From positions 4,888,001-4,952,000 of the forward strand of contig NZ_CP071090.1 of the NCBI RefSeq assembly GCF_017301735.1: DNA of 64,000 bases, given 5' to 3'. The stretch's first letter is position 1, and each line of letters starts with the position of its first letter. The position numbers and the translations under genes were made by a program. Shown here piece after piece: positions 43,891-51,784 of the stretch. The notes under the pieces were generated by a model. The model saw nothing but the letters and a program-made list of their open reading frames with translations, ran no database searches and was not told the DNA's origin. Source of the DNA: Pyxidicoccus parkwaysis. GTDB lineage: Bacteria; Myxococcota; Myxococcia; Myxococcales; Myxococcaceae.

Positions 43891-45290
43891 CGGGCTGCGT
43901 CGCTCGCGTAGAGGTCCCTGGAGACCATGTCTTCGTACGTCTCCGCGCGGCGGACGAGCGTCTCGCGGTCCTGCTCCAGGACCACGATTCCCGGCTGCGG
44001 AAAGCAGAAGGAGTTCGAGAAGGAGACCAGATAGGCCCCCGCGTCCATCACCGCGAGCGTGTCGCCCGTACGGAGCCGGGGAAGCTCGATGGTGGCCCGC
44101 AGCCGGTCCATCGGGCTGCACGTGGGACCGTCGAGGCTGTACGTCTCGCTCGGCGTTTCGCCCCACCGCTCGACGTGGAATATCTCGTGATACTCGCGAT
44201 GCAGGATGTGGGCGATGTTCTCGCCGGCATCCAGGATGGCGTGCGCGGGCCCCGCTCCGGCCGCGTTGAGGCTGCTGACCCGGCACAGCAGCAGCTGGGT
44301 GTTCCCGGTCATCGCACGGCCGGGCTCCAGGAAGATGCGAGGTGCGGGACGGCCGGCGCGATGGAAGTGGTCCTCGACCTGCCCGATGAGCCGCGCAAGG
44401 TAGTCCTCAATGGAGAGTCTGCGTCGGACCCGCTCGGCGAGCGGGAGCGGTGAGGCGTCGAGCGGCAGCACCGTCGGCACCGCCAGACTCCCGCCGAAGT
44501 CGAGCATCTCCACGGCGAGGCCGAGCCGGGCGTGGAGCACGTCACAGAACTCCAGCACCTCACGCACGAAGCGCTCCAGCGTCTCGGCGTCCTCGATGGC
44601 CACGCCCCGGTGCGCGTGCAGTCCGACGACCCGGAGCGAGGGATGCGACAGCGCCTCCTCGTAGGCCGCCAGCGCCTGTCCCCCGGCGATGGGGATGCCG
44701 AACTTGCCCGACCAGCTATCGGAAGTTGCCACGCGCAGGCCCACGTTGGGACGCTTGTCGAGCTCCGCGGCAGCCCGTGCGACGAGCGCAATCTCCTCGC
44801 GATGATTCAGGTTGGTGAGCAGGAGCTCGTTCTGCACGAGCGTGCGCGCGATGCCCGGCGTCTTGCCCGGGCCGTTGTAGATGATGCTTCCGGGGGCGAC
44901 GCCGAGCCGCATGGCGAGCCACAGCTCGTACGGAGAGACGACCTCGGCTCCGAGGCCGAGCTGGGACAGCCTCTGGATGACGGCTGGGATTGGATTGGTC
45001 TTGTAGGAACAGAAGACCTCGGCACCGCGCTGCCGGCCCGGTGGCACCTGCTGGAAGCGCCGGACATTCTCGGCGAGCCGGGCGGCGTGGACGACGAACA
45101 GCGGGCTGCCCCAGCGGTCCGCGAGGCTCGCGAGCGACCTGCCCTCCAGACACAAACCCTGTTCGGTTCGCGTCAGGCCCCAGGTCTCTGGAGGCAGGGA
45201 TTCGGATGACACAGCGGAGTGAGCGGAGAGGTTCAAACCCTCATGGCATGGTGGTGTGTCTGTCGAGATGGAGGCGAGGGGCGTGGACAC
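43887..45290 (-). CDS. PLP-dependent decarboxylase, DAP/ornithine type (fold III)
   Basis: The protein (468 residues from GTG 45290; a longer version from GTG 45335 is possible) has the PLP-lysine motif VFCSYKTNPIPAVI (Lys about 97), GLGAEVVSPYELWLAMRLGV, GIPIAGGQ and VGLHAHRG, LDFGGSLAVP, and FLEPGRAMTGNTQLLLCRV. The active-site Cys/Asp region GPTCSPMDRL near the C terminus is that of group IV decarboxylases (diaminopimelate, ornithine, arginine). AAGGA precedes GTG 45290 by 6 bases. It is the first gene of a four-gene operon and probably provides an amine or decarboxylated amino acid to the carrier-thioesterase genes. Primary lysine synthesis is unlikely given these partners. Confidence 0.82.
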   Translation of the reverse strand: MSTPLASISTDTPPCHEGLNLSAHSAVSSESLPPETWGLTRTEQGLCLEGRSLASLADRWGSPLFVVHAARLAENVRRFQQVPPGRQRGAEVFCSYKTNPIPAVIQRLSQLGLGAEVVSPYELWLAMRLGVAPGSIIYNGPGKTPGIARTLVQNELLLTNLNHREEIALVARAAAELDKRPNVGLRVATSDSWSGKFGIPIAGGQALAAYEEALSHPSLRVVGLHAHRGVAIEDAETLERFVREVLEFCDVLHARLGLAVEMLDFGGSLAVPTVLPLDASPLPLAERVRRRLSIEDYLARLIGQVEDHFHRAGRPAPRIFLEPGRAMTGNTQLLLCRVSSLNAAGAGPAHAILDAGENIAHILHREYHEIFHVERWGETPSETYSLDGPTCSPMDRLRATIELPRLRTGDTLAVMDAGAYLVSFSNSFCFPQPGIVVLEQDRETLVRRAETYEDMVSRDLYASDAAR

Positions 45291-45458
45291 GAAGAATCCT
45301 TCTGTCGGTGCAAGCGAGAGTTCACCCGGAAGCACCGAGGACTGATGACAAGTCGCGGCGCTGAATCAGTGTGGTGACCGGGGCATGTCCTCGCAGAGCA
45401 CGGTGCATGCCAGCACTGATACACACGAGGTCCCTCGGGAGCGCCTACCGCTGCGCCC

Positions 45459-45494
45459 CGTTTGACATGTCATTGGCGTGGCATTGACGTGTCA
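45459..45494. promoter_or_regulatory. Long palindromic operator candidate upstream of the decarboxylase operon
   Basis: TTTGACATGTCA and TGACGTGTCAAA form an 11/12 inverted repeat around a 12-base spacer. The left half contains a perfect 10-bp palindrome (TGACATGTCA) and the right half a near-perfect one, so two dimers could bind. It lies about 170 bp before the proposed start of the operon. Confidence 0.55.
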
Positions 45495-45556
45495 AAGCGC
45501 TCGCACGCGGCGCACGGCCATGGCGTGAGGCCCCGGAGTCCAAAGCCTCCGTTCAC

Positions 45557-45751
45557 TCAGTAACGACAGGTCCGCCCATCACAGTCGTCCGGCTGCCCGC
45601 TGCACACGCAGTCTGAGTCATTGACACAACGGGTGAGCGGTCAAGTTGGACCGCCACCTCCGGAGTGGGTGTAGCGGCATGCATTCTCGGTGCAGCTCGC
45701 GCTGCTCGCGCTCGGACAAGCCGCGGGCAAGCCCGAAGCCCATCCGGCGCT
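45557..45751 (-). pseudogene. Remnant of a Cys-rich protein gene
   Basis: The minus strand reads PAACPSASSASCTENACRYT, then HSGGGGPT and an in-frame TGA, then PLTRCVNDSDCVCSGQPDDC and DGRTCRY before the final stop. The cysteine spacing is that of small myxobacterial surface proteins. No start codon or signal sequence is present and a stop interrupts the frame, so this is a fragment. Confidence 0.45.
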
Positions 45752-46212
45752 CTAGTCGTCGTGGAGCCAGTAGAGGCGGTTGTTGCTCGTGAGGGCGCGC
45801 GCCAGAAACTCGCGGAGCGACGCGGCCACGGGCGTCACGGCCGGGTATGTGCCGTGGTACGCATCCAACAAGGGATAGGGGGCGGCAGGGCCACGTCCAC
45901 CAAGATGAAATCCGAGTCCTGGCAATCCACCAGCGTCCACCAGGACGCGGGGCCCATGGAGTCATCGTCGATGCCGCGCATCCGAACGCGGGCGCGCTGG
46001 AGCTCTCCGAGGGAGAGGAGGCTGTAGCGTGCGTTGGGCAGCGGCTCGAACAGCTCCGCGCCATTGCACCGCAAGTAGAAGGCGCGCAGCTCGGCCCCGA
46101 GCTGCCAGCCCGCGCGCGATTCGAACGCGGCAATCTCCGCCTCGGTCGCGGGAGGGTGCGGGTAGTGCTCGCGCACCACGGTGGCCAGGAGCTGTTCCAG
46201 AGTCGGCGTCAT
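45752..46212 (-). pseudogene. SMI1/KNR4-like immunity gene with frameshift
   Basis: The first frame reads MTPTLEQLLATVVREHYPHP, PPATEAEIAAFESRAGWQLG, AELRAFYLRCNGAELFEP and SWWTLVDCQDSDFILVDVAL, which is a typical SMI1/KNR4 (SUKH) domain. Near 45880, in a CCCCCTATCCC run, the sense continues in another frame: YPLLDAYHGTYPAV to FLARALTSNNRLYWLHDD. One frameshift would restore a protein of about 153 residues. SUKH proteins neutralise polymorphic toxins; no toxin gene is seen nearby, so it may be an orphan immunity gene that has lost function. Confidence 0.7.
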
Positions 46213-46377
46213 GGGCTAGTCACTGTAGGGGAGGTTGGGCCCGGAAGTGGACCACCGACTGCCGCGAGCACTGCGGATAGGCGTTGTTGAAGAGCGTGTG
46301 GACAGGAGACGGGACGAAGACTGCGGCCACCATTCCTGTGGTGACGCGAAGCCTCGGGCCGTCATCGCGGCGTCCTG

Positions 46378-46397
46378 CTAGAACGTCGATCAGGTTA
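46378..46397 (+). repeat. Left terminal inverted repeat of the IS
   Basis: CTAGAACGTCGATCAGGTTA matches the inverted right end at 17 of 20 positions. The outer CTAG may be target rather than element. Confidence 0.65.
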
Positions 46398-46461
46398 CGG
46401 CGAGGGAGCAGGCAAGGCCCAGGGGGATCGACGCCAGCGCCAGGAGTGAGCAGGTAGGTCC

Positions 46462-48084
46462 ATGGAGACGGCAGGAGCGAGCATGGACCGATGGACGCCC
46501 GAGGTCGCGTGTAGCGAGAGGGAAGAGCGGCTGCTGAAGCTGGCGGGCAAGAGCCGCAGGCTCCTGGTCTTCCTGCGACGGCATCGCCATGAGTTGTTCG
46601 ACGAGGCCTTCCAGGCGGAATTGGAGGGCATGTACCGGCAGACGGGCCAGGGCGAGGCTCCCCAGCCCCCGGCCCTGCTGTGCATGGCGCTGCTGCTGCA
46701 AGGCTACCTGCAAGTCTCCGATGCGGAGGCCGTCCGGCTGTCGGCCACGGACCGGTGCTGGCGTGTGGTGCTGGGCACGCTGGTGCCCGACGATGACGCA
46801 CCCGCCTTCTCGCAGGGAGGCTTGCAGCAGTTCCGCGAGCGACTCATCCACCACGACATGGACCGGCGCCTGCTGGAGCGCACGGTGGAGGTGGCCAAGA
46901 AGACGAAGGCCTTCGACTGGAAGAAGCTGCCGGCGACGCTGCGATTGGCGGTGGACAGCCGCCCTTTAGAGGGAGCCGGGCGGGTTGAAGACACCTTCAA
47001 CCTGCTCGGCCACGCGGGGAAGAAGCTCGCCGAGGGCGCCGCCCGTCTGCTGGGCACGGACGTGGAGGAAGTCTGCCGCCAGGCTCGGGCGCCGGTGCTG
47101 CTGGGTACCAGCGTGAAGGCGGCGCTGGACATCGACTGGAGCGATGCCGACGAGAAGCAGGACGCATTGAATCGTCTGGTACGGCAGGTGGACCGGCTGG
47201 CGGCATGGGTGGCGCGGCACGTGGACGGGGCCGAAGAGGCGCCGCTGCGCCGCTACATCGAGGCGCTCGGACAGGTGAAGGCGCAGGACTTGGAGCCGGT
47301 GGAAGCAGGTGGGGTGCGCCTGCGCCAGGGCGTTGCCCCCGACAGACGCATCTCAATCGAAGACGAAGAGATGCGGCATGGGCGTAAAAGCAAGAGCAAG
47401 CGTTTCAATGGCTACAAGCAGCACATCGGCACGCACCTGGATGCGGAGCTGGTGCTGGCGTGTACGGTGACGCCCGCCAACCGACCCGAAGAGGAGGCCA
47501 CCCCGGAGCTGAAGAAAGACTTGCGGCGGCTGGGCCTGGAGCCGGACGCGGTGTTCATTGATAGGGCATACGTGAACAGCGAGCTGACCGAGGAGGTGAA
47601 GCAGGCCGGTGGAGAGGTGGTGTGCAAGCCATGGCCCGGGCGCGGTGCCAGGCCGGGCCTGTATGGCAAGAAGGACTTCGCGGTGGACGTGAAGGCGGGC
47701 ACCATTACCTGCCCGGCCGGTCAGGTGGAGGCCTTCGAGCCCGGGCACGTGGTGCAGTTCGACCCGGAGGTGTGCGGGGCGTGCGCGCTGCGCGCCCAAT
47801 GCACGCACGCGGCCTCCGGACGCGGCAGGAGCGTCCGGCTGGGCGAGGACGAGGGCCTGCAGAAGCGACTGCGAAGGCTGCAAGGCACGCGCTCGGGACG
47901 GGCGAAGCTGCGCGAGCGGGTGCCCGTCGAGCACCAGCTCGCCCACCTCAGCCAGCGCCAGGGCTCGCGGGCTCGCTACCGCGGCACCCGGAAGAACACC
48001 TTCGACCTTCGCAGGCTCTGTGCGCTCCAGAACCTGGAGACCATCCATCGCCGCATCGACGAGCAGCGGCGTCTTGCGGCCTGA
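46462..48084 (+). CDS. IS1182-family transposase
   Basis: The 540-residue protein has the DUF772-like N-terminal domain (LLCMALLLQGYLQVSDAEAV) and a DDE domain with RLAVDSRPLEGAGRVEDTFN (first Asp), ISIEDEEMRHGRKSKSKRFN and GYKQHIGTHLDAELVLACTV, AVFIDRAYVNSELTEEV (second Asp) and a C-terminal zinc-like cluster CPAGQ...CGACALRAQC. FDLRRLCALQNLETIHRRID near the end contains the final Glu region. A start at 46486 (MDRWTPEV, preceded by GGAG) is equally possible. Full length, no disruptions. Confidence 0.9.
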   Translation: METAGASMDRWTPEVACSEREERLLKLAGKSRRLLVFLRRHRHELFDEAFQAELEGMYRQTGQGEAPQPPALLCMALLLQGYLQVSDAEAVRLSATDRCWRVVLGTLVPDDDAPAFSQGGLQQFRERLIHHDMDRRLLERTVEVAKKTKAFDWKKLPATLRLAVDSRPLEGAGRVEDTFNLLGHAGKKLAEGAARLLGTDVEEVCRQARAPVLLGTSVKAALDIDWSDADEKQDALNRLVRQVDRLAAWVARHVDGAEEAPLRRYIEALGQVKAQDLEPVEAGGVRLRQGVAPDRRISIEDEEMRHGRKSKSKRFNGYKQHIGTHLDAELVLACTVTPANRPEEEATPELKKDLRRLGLEPDAVFIDRAYVNSELTEEVKQAGGEVVCKPWPGRGARPGLYGKKDFAVDVKAGTITCPAGQVEAFEPGHVVQFDPEVCGACALRAQCTHAASGRGRSVRLGEDEGLQKRLRRLQGTRSGRAKLRERVPVEHQLAHLSQRQGSRARYRGTRKNTFDLRRLCALQNLETIHRRIDEQRRLAA

Positions 48085-48092
48085 GGTGCCTC

Positions 48093-48112
48093 TAACCTGT
48101 TCGGCGCTCTAG
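48093..48112 (-). repeat. Right terminal inverted repeat of the IS
   Basis: Read on the minus strand this is CTAGAGCGCCGAACAGGTTA, pairing with the left end at 46378-46397. Confidence 0.65.
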
Positions 48113-48127
48113 CCTTCCGCTTCGCTC

Positions 48128-48733
48128 ATGAAGCACAAGCTCATCGACTACTTCTCCAGGCTGTCCCCGCTCTCGGAGGAGGAGGCCCAGGCGATTCTGG
48201 ACAGCATGGTGGTGCGGACCTTCAAGAAGGGCACCGTCCTCCTGGAGCAGGGACAGGTCTGCACCGAGTGCTACTTCGTCCTCGAAGGCTGTGTCCGGCA
48301 GTACTCGCTGGTGGATGGCGAGGAGCGCAGCAACGGCTTCTTCACGGAAGAGCAGTGGGTGCTCTCCCTGAGCAGCTTCATGAACAAGACTCCCGCCGAG
48401 CACTTCCTCGTCTGTGCCGCGGACACCACGCTGGTCGTGGGGAACGAGCAGAAGGAGAACGACCTCTTCGCGCGCTTCCCGCGCTTCGAGTCCATCTCCC
48501 GGCGCGCCATGGAGAAGGTGCTCGCCGAGCAGCAGGACCGCCTGGCCTCGTACCTCACCGACACACCCGAGCAGCGCTACCTGCGGCTCGTCGAGACACG
48601 TCCCGACCTCCTCCAGCGCATTCCGCAGTATCATCTGGCCAGCTACGTCGGCGTGAAGCCCGAGTCCCTGAGCCGCATCCGCAAACGCCTCGCGTCCGGA
48701 AGCGGACGTCCTACGCCTCGGCGGAGCGGGTGA
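48128..48733 (+). CDS. Crp/Fnr-family transcriptional regulator
   Basis: The 201-residue protein has a cyclic-nucleotide-binding-like beta-roll (FKKGTVLLEQGQVCTECYFV, LEGCVRQYSLVDGEERSNGF) and a C-terminal winged helix with IPQYHLASYVGVKPESLSRI, the HTH of this family. Residues for cAMP phosphates (RxS/T) are not obvious, as in many 'cNMP-binding' regulators of this subgroup. The IS right end is 16 bp upstream, so its promoter is probably displaced or supplied by the IS. It is convergent, with a 23-bp overlap, with the DUF4386 membrane protein it may control. Confidence 0.83.
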   Translation: MKHKLIDYFSRLSPLSEEEAQAILDSMVVRTFKKGTVLLEQGQVCTECYFVLEGCVRQYSLVDGEERSNGFFTEEQWVLSLSSFMNKTPAEHFLVCAADTTLVVGNEQKENDLFARFPRFESISRRAMEKVLAEQQDRLASYLTDTPEQRYLRLVETRPDLLQRIPQYHLASYVGVKPESLSRIRKRLASGSGRPTPRRSG

Positions 48734-49388
48734 CCGGCCGGAAGCCCTTCGCCATCAGCCAGCCGCCCAGGACCAGCTCGAACAGCCCACCCGGCAGCGA
48801 GAGGACCATGCTCACGCGAAGCCCGAGGAGCTCCAGGACACACCCCAGCGCCAGCAGGGCGTAACCCGCCACTCCGAGCAGGGCCAGGGACGACGGCGCC
48901 AGGCCGGAGCGGAACAGCAGCACGCAGAACGCCACGCTGCCCGTGCCCAGCACGAGCATGGCGAGCTGGTAGGCCCAGAAGTTTCCCCGCTCGAGGAGCT
49001 TCGTCAGGGTCAGCAACTCTTGCATCCCGGAAGCGCCGGGAGCGTGCGCACCTTCCCCGAGGGAGAGGATGGAGAGCAGGAGGAGAATCCCCACGGTCAG
49101 CAGCAGCGCCTCCATCACCCTCGTGCAGACATAGGCCAGGGCGATGTCCGGGTGGTGCCGCCTGCCGATGGGGAAGAAGAGCACGCCGATTCCCACCACC
49201 GTCACGGCGTCGAGCAGCATGAGCAACGCGCCGGCGACGTACCGCGTGCGGTGCTCGATGACCAGGCCCAGCGGGTCCGCGCTCTCCAGCAGCGAGCCGA
49301 CGAGGACGGAGCCGATTCCATAGGCGAAGAATGGGAGGATGAAGAGCAGACCCAGGATTCTGCCGGGCTTGTGATTGGCCGTATTCAT
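48711..49388 (-). CDS. DUF4386 integral membrane protein
   Basis: The 225-residue protein has six to seven membrane helices: ILGLLFILPFFAYGIGSVLV, YVAGALLMLLDAVTVVGIGV, ALLLTVGILLLLSILSLG, LAMLVLGTGSVAFCVLLFRS, LLGVAGYALLALGCVLELLG and LPGGLFELVLGGWLMAKGF. The RGNFWAYQLAM motif before helix 4 is conserved in DUF4386. Its function is unknown; these proteins are often next to Crp/Fnr-type regulators. A 75-bp piece of this gene is duplicated at 56560-56634. Confidence 0.83.
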   Translation of the reverse strand: MNTANHKPGRILGLLFILPFFAYGIGSVLVGSLLESADPLGLVIEHRTRYVAGALLMLLDAVTVVGIGVLFFPIGRRHHPDIALAYVCTRVMEALLLTVGILLLLSILSLGEGAHAPGASGMQELLTLTKLLERGNFWAYQLAMLVLGTGSVAFCVLLFRSGLAPSSLALLGVAGYALLALGCVLELLGLRVSMVLSLPGGLFELVLGGWLMAKGFRPVTRSAEA

Positions 49389-49516
49389 GTCGAGGCTCGG
49401 TGTCGGGTGGCAACGTCGTGGCCTCGAAAGTAGAAGGGGCCTCCGCCCGGTTCATTGATCCGGGTCAAGAAACGAAGGCACCCTGACGTTCGAGGAGTCC
49501 CAGCCCCGAGAGCCTC

Positions 49517-49876
49517 ATGCGCCCCTATCTCCTGCTCGCCGCCCTCCTGCTCCTGGCCATCTCCGGATGCAACGACTCCGACTCCAACGACTCTCCTGAC
49601 TCCGGCATCCCCGAGGTGCCGAAGTCCTCGTTCGCGACGTGCTCCTTCTCCGAGGCATGCGCGAACGCGGCCGAGCGGTGCTACGTCAGCCAGGAATGTC
49701 CCCCCGCCTCCGCACCGGGGACGGATGCCGGCACCTGCGCGCCCGAGACGGGTGACCGCCTTTGCCATCGACGGTGCGACAGCGATGGCACCTGCGGCGC
49801 GAGCGAGCACTGCGAAGAGGTCTTTATCTCGATGCGTTCGGACTATTCCGAGCGGGTCTCCCTCTGCTTCGACTGA
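49517..49876 (+). CDS. Small Cys-rich lipoprotein
   Basis: The 119-residue protein has a lipoprotein signal (MRPYLLLAALLLLAISGC), a short acidic linker (NDSDSNDSPDSG) and a Cys-rich domain with CSFSEACANAAERCYVSQEC and CHRRCDSDGTCGASEHCEEV. The CDSDGTCGASEHC unit is frequent in myxobacterial surface proteins, where it may bind calcium or form a disulfide knot. The role is unknown. Confidence 0.75.
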   Translation: MRPYLLLAALLLLAISGCNDSDSNDSPDSGIPEVPKSSFATCSFSEACANAAERCYVSQECPPASAPGTDAGTCAPETGDRLCHRRCDSDGTCGASEHCEEVFISMRSDYSERVSLCFD

Positions 49877-49986
49877 CTGAAAGGTTGCGCAGAAGGCCAC
49901 CCGCCTCCTTTCCTCAGTCCGATGTGTGGATGGCTGTCGTCCACCTGCTGGATGACGTTGGAGTCCGACTACCTCCCGAGTAGCCT

Positions 49987-50020
49987 CCTCGTGCGGCGCG
50001 GTGCGCACCGCCTCACGAGG
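49987..50020 (+). promoter_or_regulatory. Hairpin covering the ribosome site of the kinase gene
   Basis: CCTCGTG and CACGAGG pair outside a perfect inner palindrome GCGGTGCGCACCGC. The right arm ends 6 bases before the ATG and includes the GAGG of the ribosome site, so folding would hide it. The same hairpin with a following ATG is preserved in the duplicated scrap at 56501-56534. Confidence 0.55.
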
Positions 50021-50026
50021 GACCTC

Positions 50027-51466
50027 ATGGCGTCTGACGTCTTCAATCCCGCTCGCCTGCTCCCAGGAATGCTCATCGGCCCGTGGCGTCTGCTGGAGCT
50101 GCGCGGCAGGGGCTCCTTCGGCATCGTCTTCCGCGCCGTCCACGCGCTGCAGCAGGACGCAGAACCCGTGGCCCTCAAGCTGGCCGTCAACCTGTGGGAT
50201 GCTCGCTTCGCGCGTGAGGCCGAGTTGCTCTCTCGCATCCACCACCCCGCCGTCCCTCGTCTGCTGGACCATGGCCACTGGCAGCCCCGGCAGACGCTGT
50301 CCTTCCCCTGGCTCGTCATGGAGTGGATAGAAGGCCTGCCTCTCTACGAATGGGCCTACGCTCAACGCCCCTCTTCCCGGCAGGTGCTTCAGCTTCTGGC
50401 CCGCCTCGCCCGTGCCCTCGACGCCACTCATTCGGCGGGCGGCCTCCACCGCGATGTGAAGGGCGACAACATCCTCGTCCGACACTCGGACGCTCAGCCC
50501 TTCCTCACGGACTTCGGCTCCGGCCACTTCCTGGGCGCAGCCACGCTCACCTTGCCGGCCTTTCCTCCCGGCACCCTCGCCTACCGCTCCCCCGAGGCGT
50601 GGCGCTACATCCCCCGCTCCGGAAAGATTCCCGCCATCCCCTATTCACCCAGGCCCGCGGATGACCTCTTCGCCCTGGGGGTCACCGCCTATCGCCTCAT
50701 CACCGGGAAGTACCCACCCGTGCCCAACCCGGAGGTTGAGGAGGCCTGGCTCTGGCTGCCCGAGGAGCACGCGCGCTGGACGGCGCGAGTCTGCAACGCT
50801 CGCTGCATTCCGGAGCTGAGCGCGCTGGTGTCGCGGATGCTCTCACTGCGCCCCGATGCGCGAGGCAGCGCGCGGGAGGTGGCCGAAGCGCTGGAGCAGG
50901 CCGCGCGCAGGACGGGACGTGAGGCGGACGTGCCGCTCTTCACGGGAGAAGAGCCTCGGCCCGCGGGCCTCTTTCCCCGCCCCCAGCACGTCACGGTGCA
51001 GCGCCCTCCTCGCCCTCGCCGGTTGCCCTGGCTCGCGGCCGCTGGCCTCGGAGGCGCACTGGCGCTGAGCGTTGCGGGTTTGCTGAGCGTGAGTCGCTCC
51101 GAGGAGCCCGCCCCGCCCCAACTCGCGGAGAAGGAAGAGTCCAGGGATGGCGGCACCGTGGCCGTCGGGGACACCGCGCTGACTACGCGGGTGGAGCCCG
51201 AGCGAGCCTCCTCCGTGTGGTCAGCCATCGCGGTTGAGCTGCCTCCGAAACCCCTTCCAGGGCAGCAGCGCCCGGACGCCAGTGGCCGCTGTCCCAGCAA
51301 GGTGCAGGTCGCAATCAACGGCGGTTGTTGGAGGAAGGTGCCCGTGGACTTGAAGGACTGTGTTGAATGGGACGGCTTTGAATACAGGGGCGCGTGTTAC
51401 CAACCCGCCCTGGCTCCTCAACGCCCTGCCACCTCGGGCCCTTCGAATCGAGACGACAGTCCATAG
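50027..51466 (+). CDS. Membrane-anchored Ser/Thr protein kinase
   Basis: The 479-residue protein has a kinase domain over residues 15-300: glycine loop ELRGRGSFGIVFRA, VAIK-type Lys in PVALKLAV, catalytic loop GGLHRDVKGDNILV, DFG as FLTDFGSGHF, and an APE-like segment PPGTLAYRSPEAWRY. A Pro-rich linker leads to one membrane helix (LAAAGLGGALALSVAGLLSV, about 330-350) and an extracytoplasmic tail with four cysteines (GRCPSKVQVAINGGCWRKVP, CVEWDGFEYRGACYQP). This is the eukaryotic-type kinase family expanded in myxobacteria, here perhaps sensing an outside signal with the Cys-containing tail. Confidence 0.9.
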   Translation: MASDVFNPARLLPGMLIGPWRLLELRGRGSFGIVFRAVHALQQDAEPVALKLAVNLWDARFAREAELLSRIHHPAVPRLLDHGHWQPRQTLSFPWLVMEWIEGLPLYEWAYAQRPSSRQVLQLLARLARALDATHSAGGLHRDVKGDNILVRHSDAQPFLTDFGSGHFLGAATLTLPAFPPGTLAYRSPEAWRYIPRSGKIPAIPYSPRPADDLFALGVTAYRLITGKYPPVPNPEVEEAWLWLPEEHARWTARVCNARCIPELSALVSRMLSLRPDARGSAREVAEALEQAARRTGREADVPLFTGEEPRPAGLFPRPQHVTVQRPPRPRRLPWLAAAGLGGALALSVAGLLSVSRSEEPAPPQLAEKEESRDGGTVAVGDTALTTRVEPERASSVWSAIAVELPPKPLPGQQRPDASGRCPSKVQVAINGGCWRKVPVDLKDCVEWDGFEYRGACYQPALAPQRPATSGPSNRDDSP

Positions 51467-51784
51467 CTATCTGCGCCAGAGCCCTGCTCGAGCTCCTGGC
51501 CGGTGGTTGGAATACGAGTGTTCCAACCGAAGCAGCCGCGAAGGCGGAAGCAAACTCAGGCTTACACATGACCGCTTCGAGGTCTTCGCCCTCTGCCGGG
51601 CCAATGGCAGACAAATCCATCCGCCCGAGGTACAGGAGCAGGTATTCATCCAGAATTTGTCGTCTGGTGACAACGCTTGAGTGTTTTGGGGTTGTTCTCG
51701 CTATAGGTGAAGCAATGGCCGACTCGCAGCAGGCGAGTGCGAACGTTCGGGGAGTTGCTGAAAGACGATTGAAAGGGACACATC
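51467..51784. other. 318-bp gap before the hemerythrin gene
   Basis: Open frames exist on both strands but none has a recognisable domain; a minus-strand frame around 51500-51620 reads MDLSAIGPAEGEDLEAVMCK and might be a small gene or remnant. The last 100 bases are AT-richer and likely promoter. Confidence 0.4.

Larger units (their letters stand above)
46378..48112 (+). mobile_element. IS1182-family insertion sequence
   Basis: The element contains one transposase gene and is bounded by imperfect inverted repeats that start with CTAG on both sides: CTAGAACGTCGATCAGGTTA (46378-46397) and, read inward on the other strand, CTAGAGCGCCGAACAGGTTA (48112-48093), 17 of 20 matching. If CTAG is the duplicated target, the element proper is 46382-48108 (1.73 kb), a usual size. 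The transposase is intact, so it could still be active. It inserted just before the Crp/Fnr gene (start 16 bp beyond the right end). Confidence 0.75.

Noticed and set aside
45741..45760. GGCGCTCTAG at 45748 as a third end of the IS, implying a larger element
   Set aside because: Only 10 bases are shared with the right end and the rest of the repeat is missing. The CTAG-bounded pair at 46378 and 48112 is much better.
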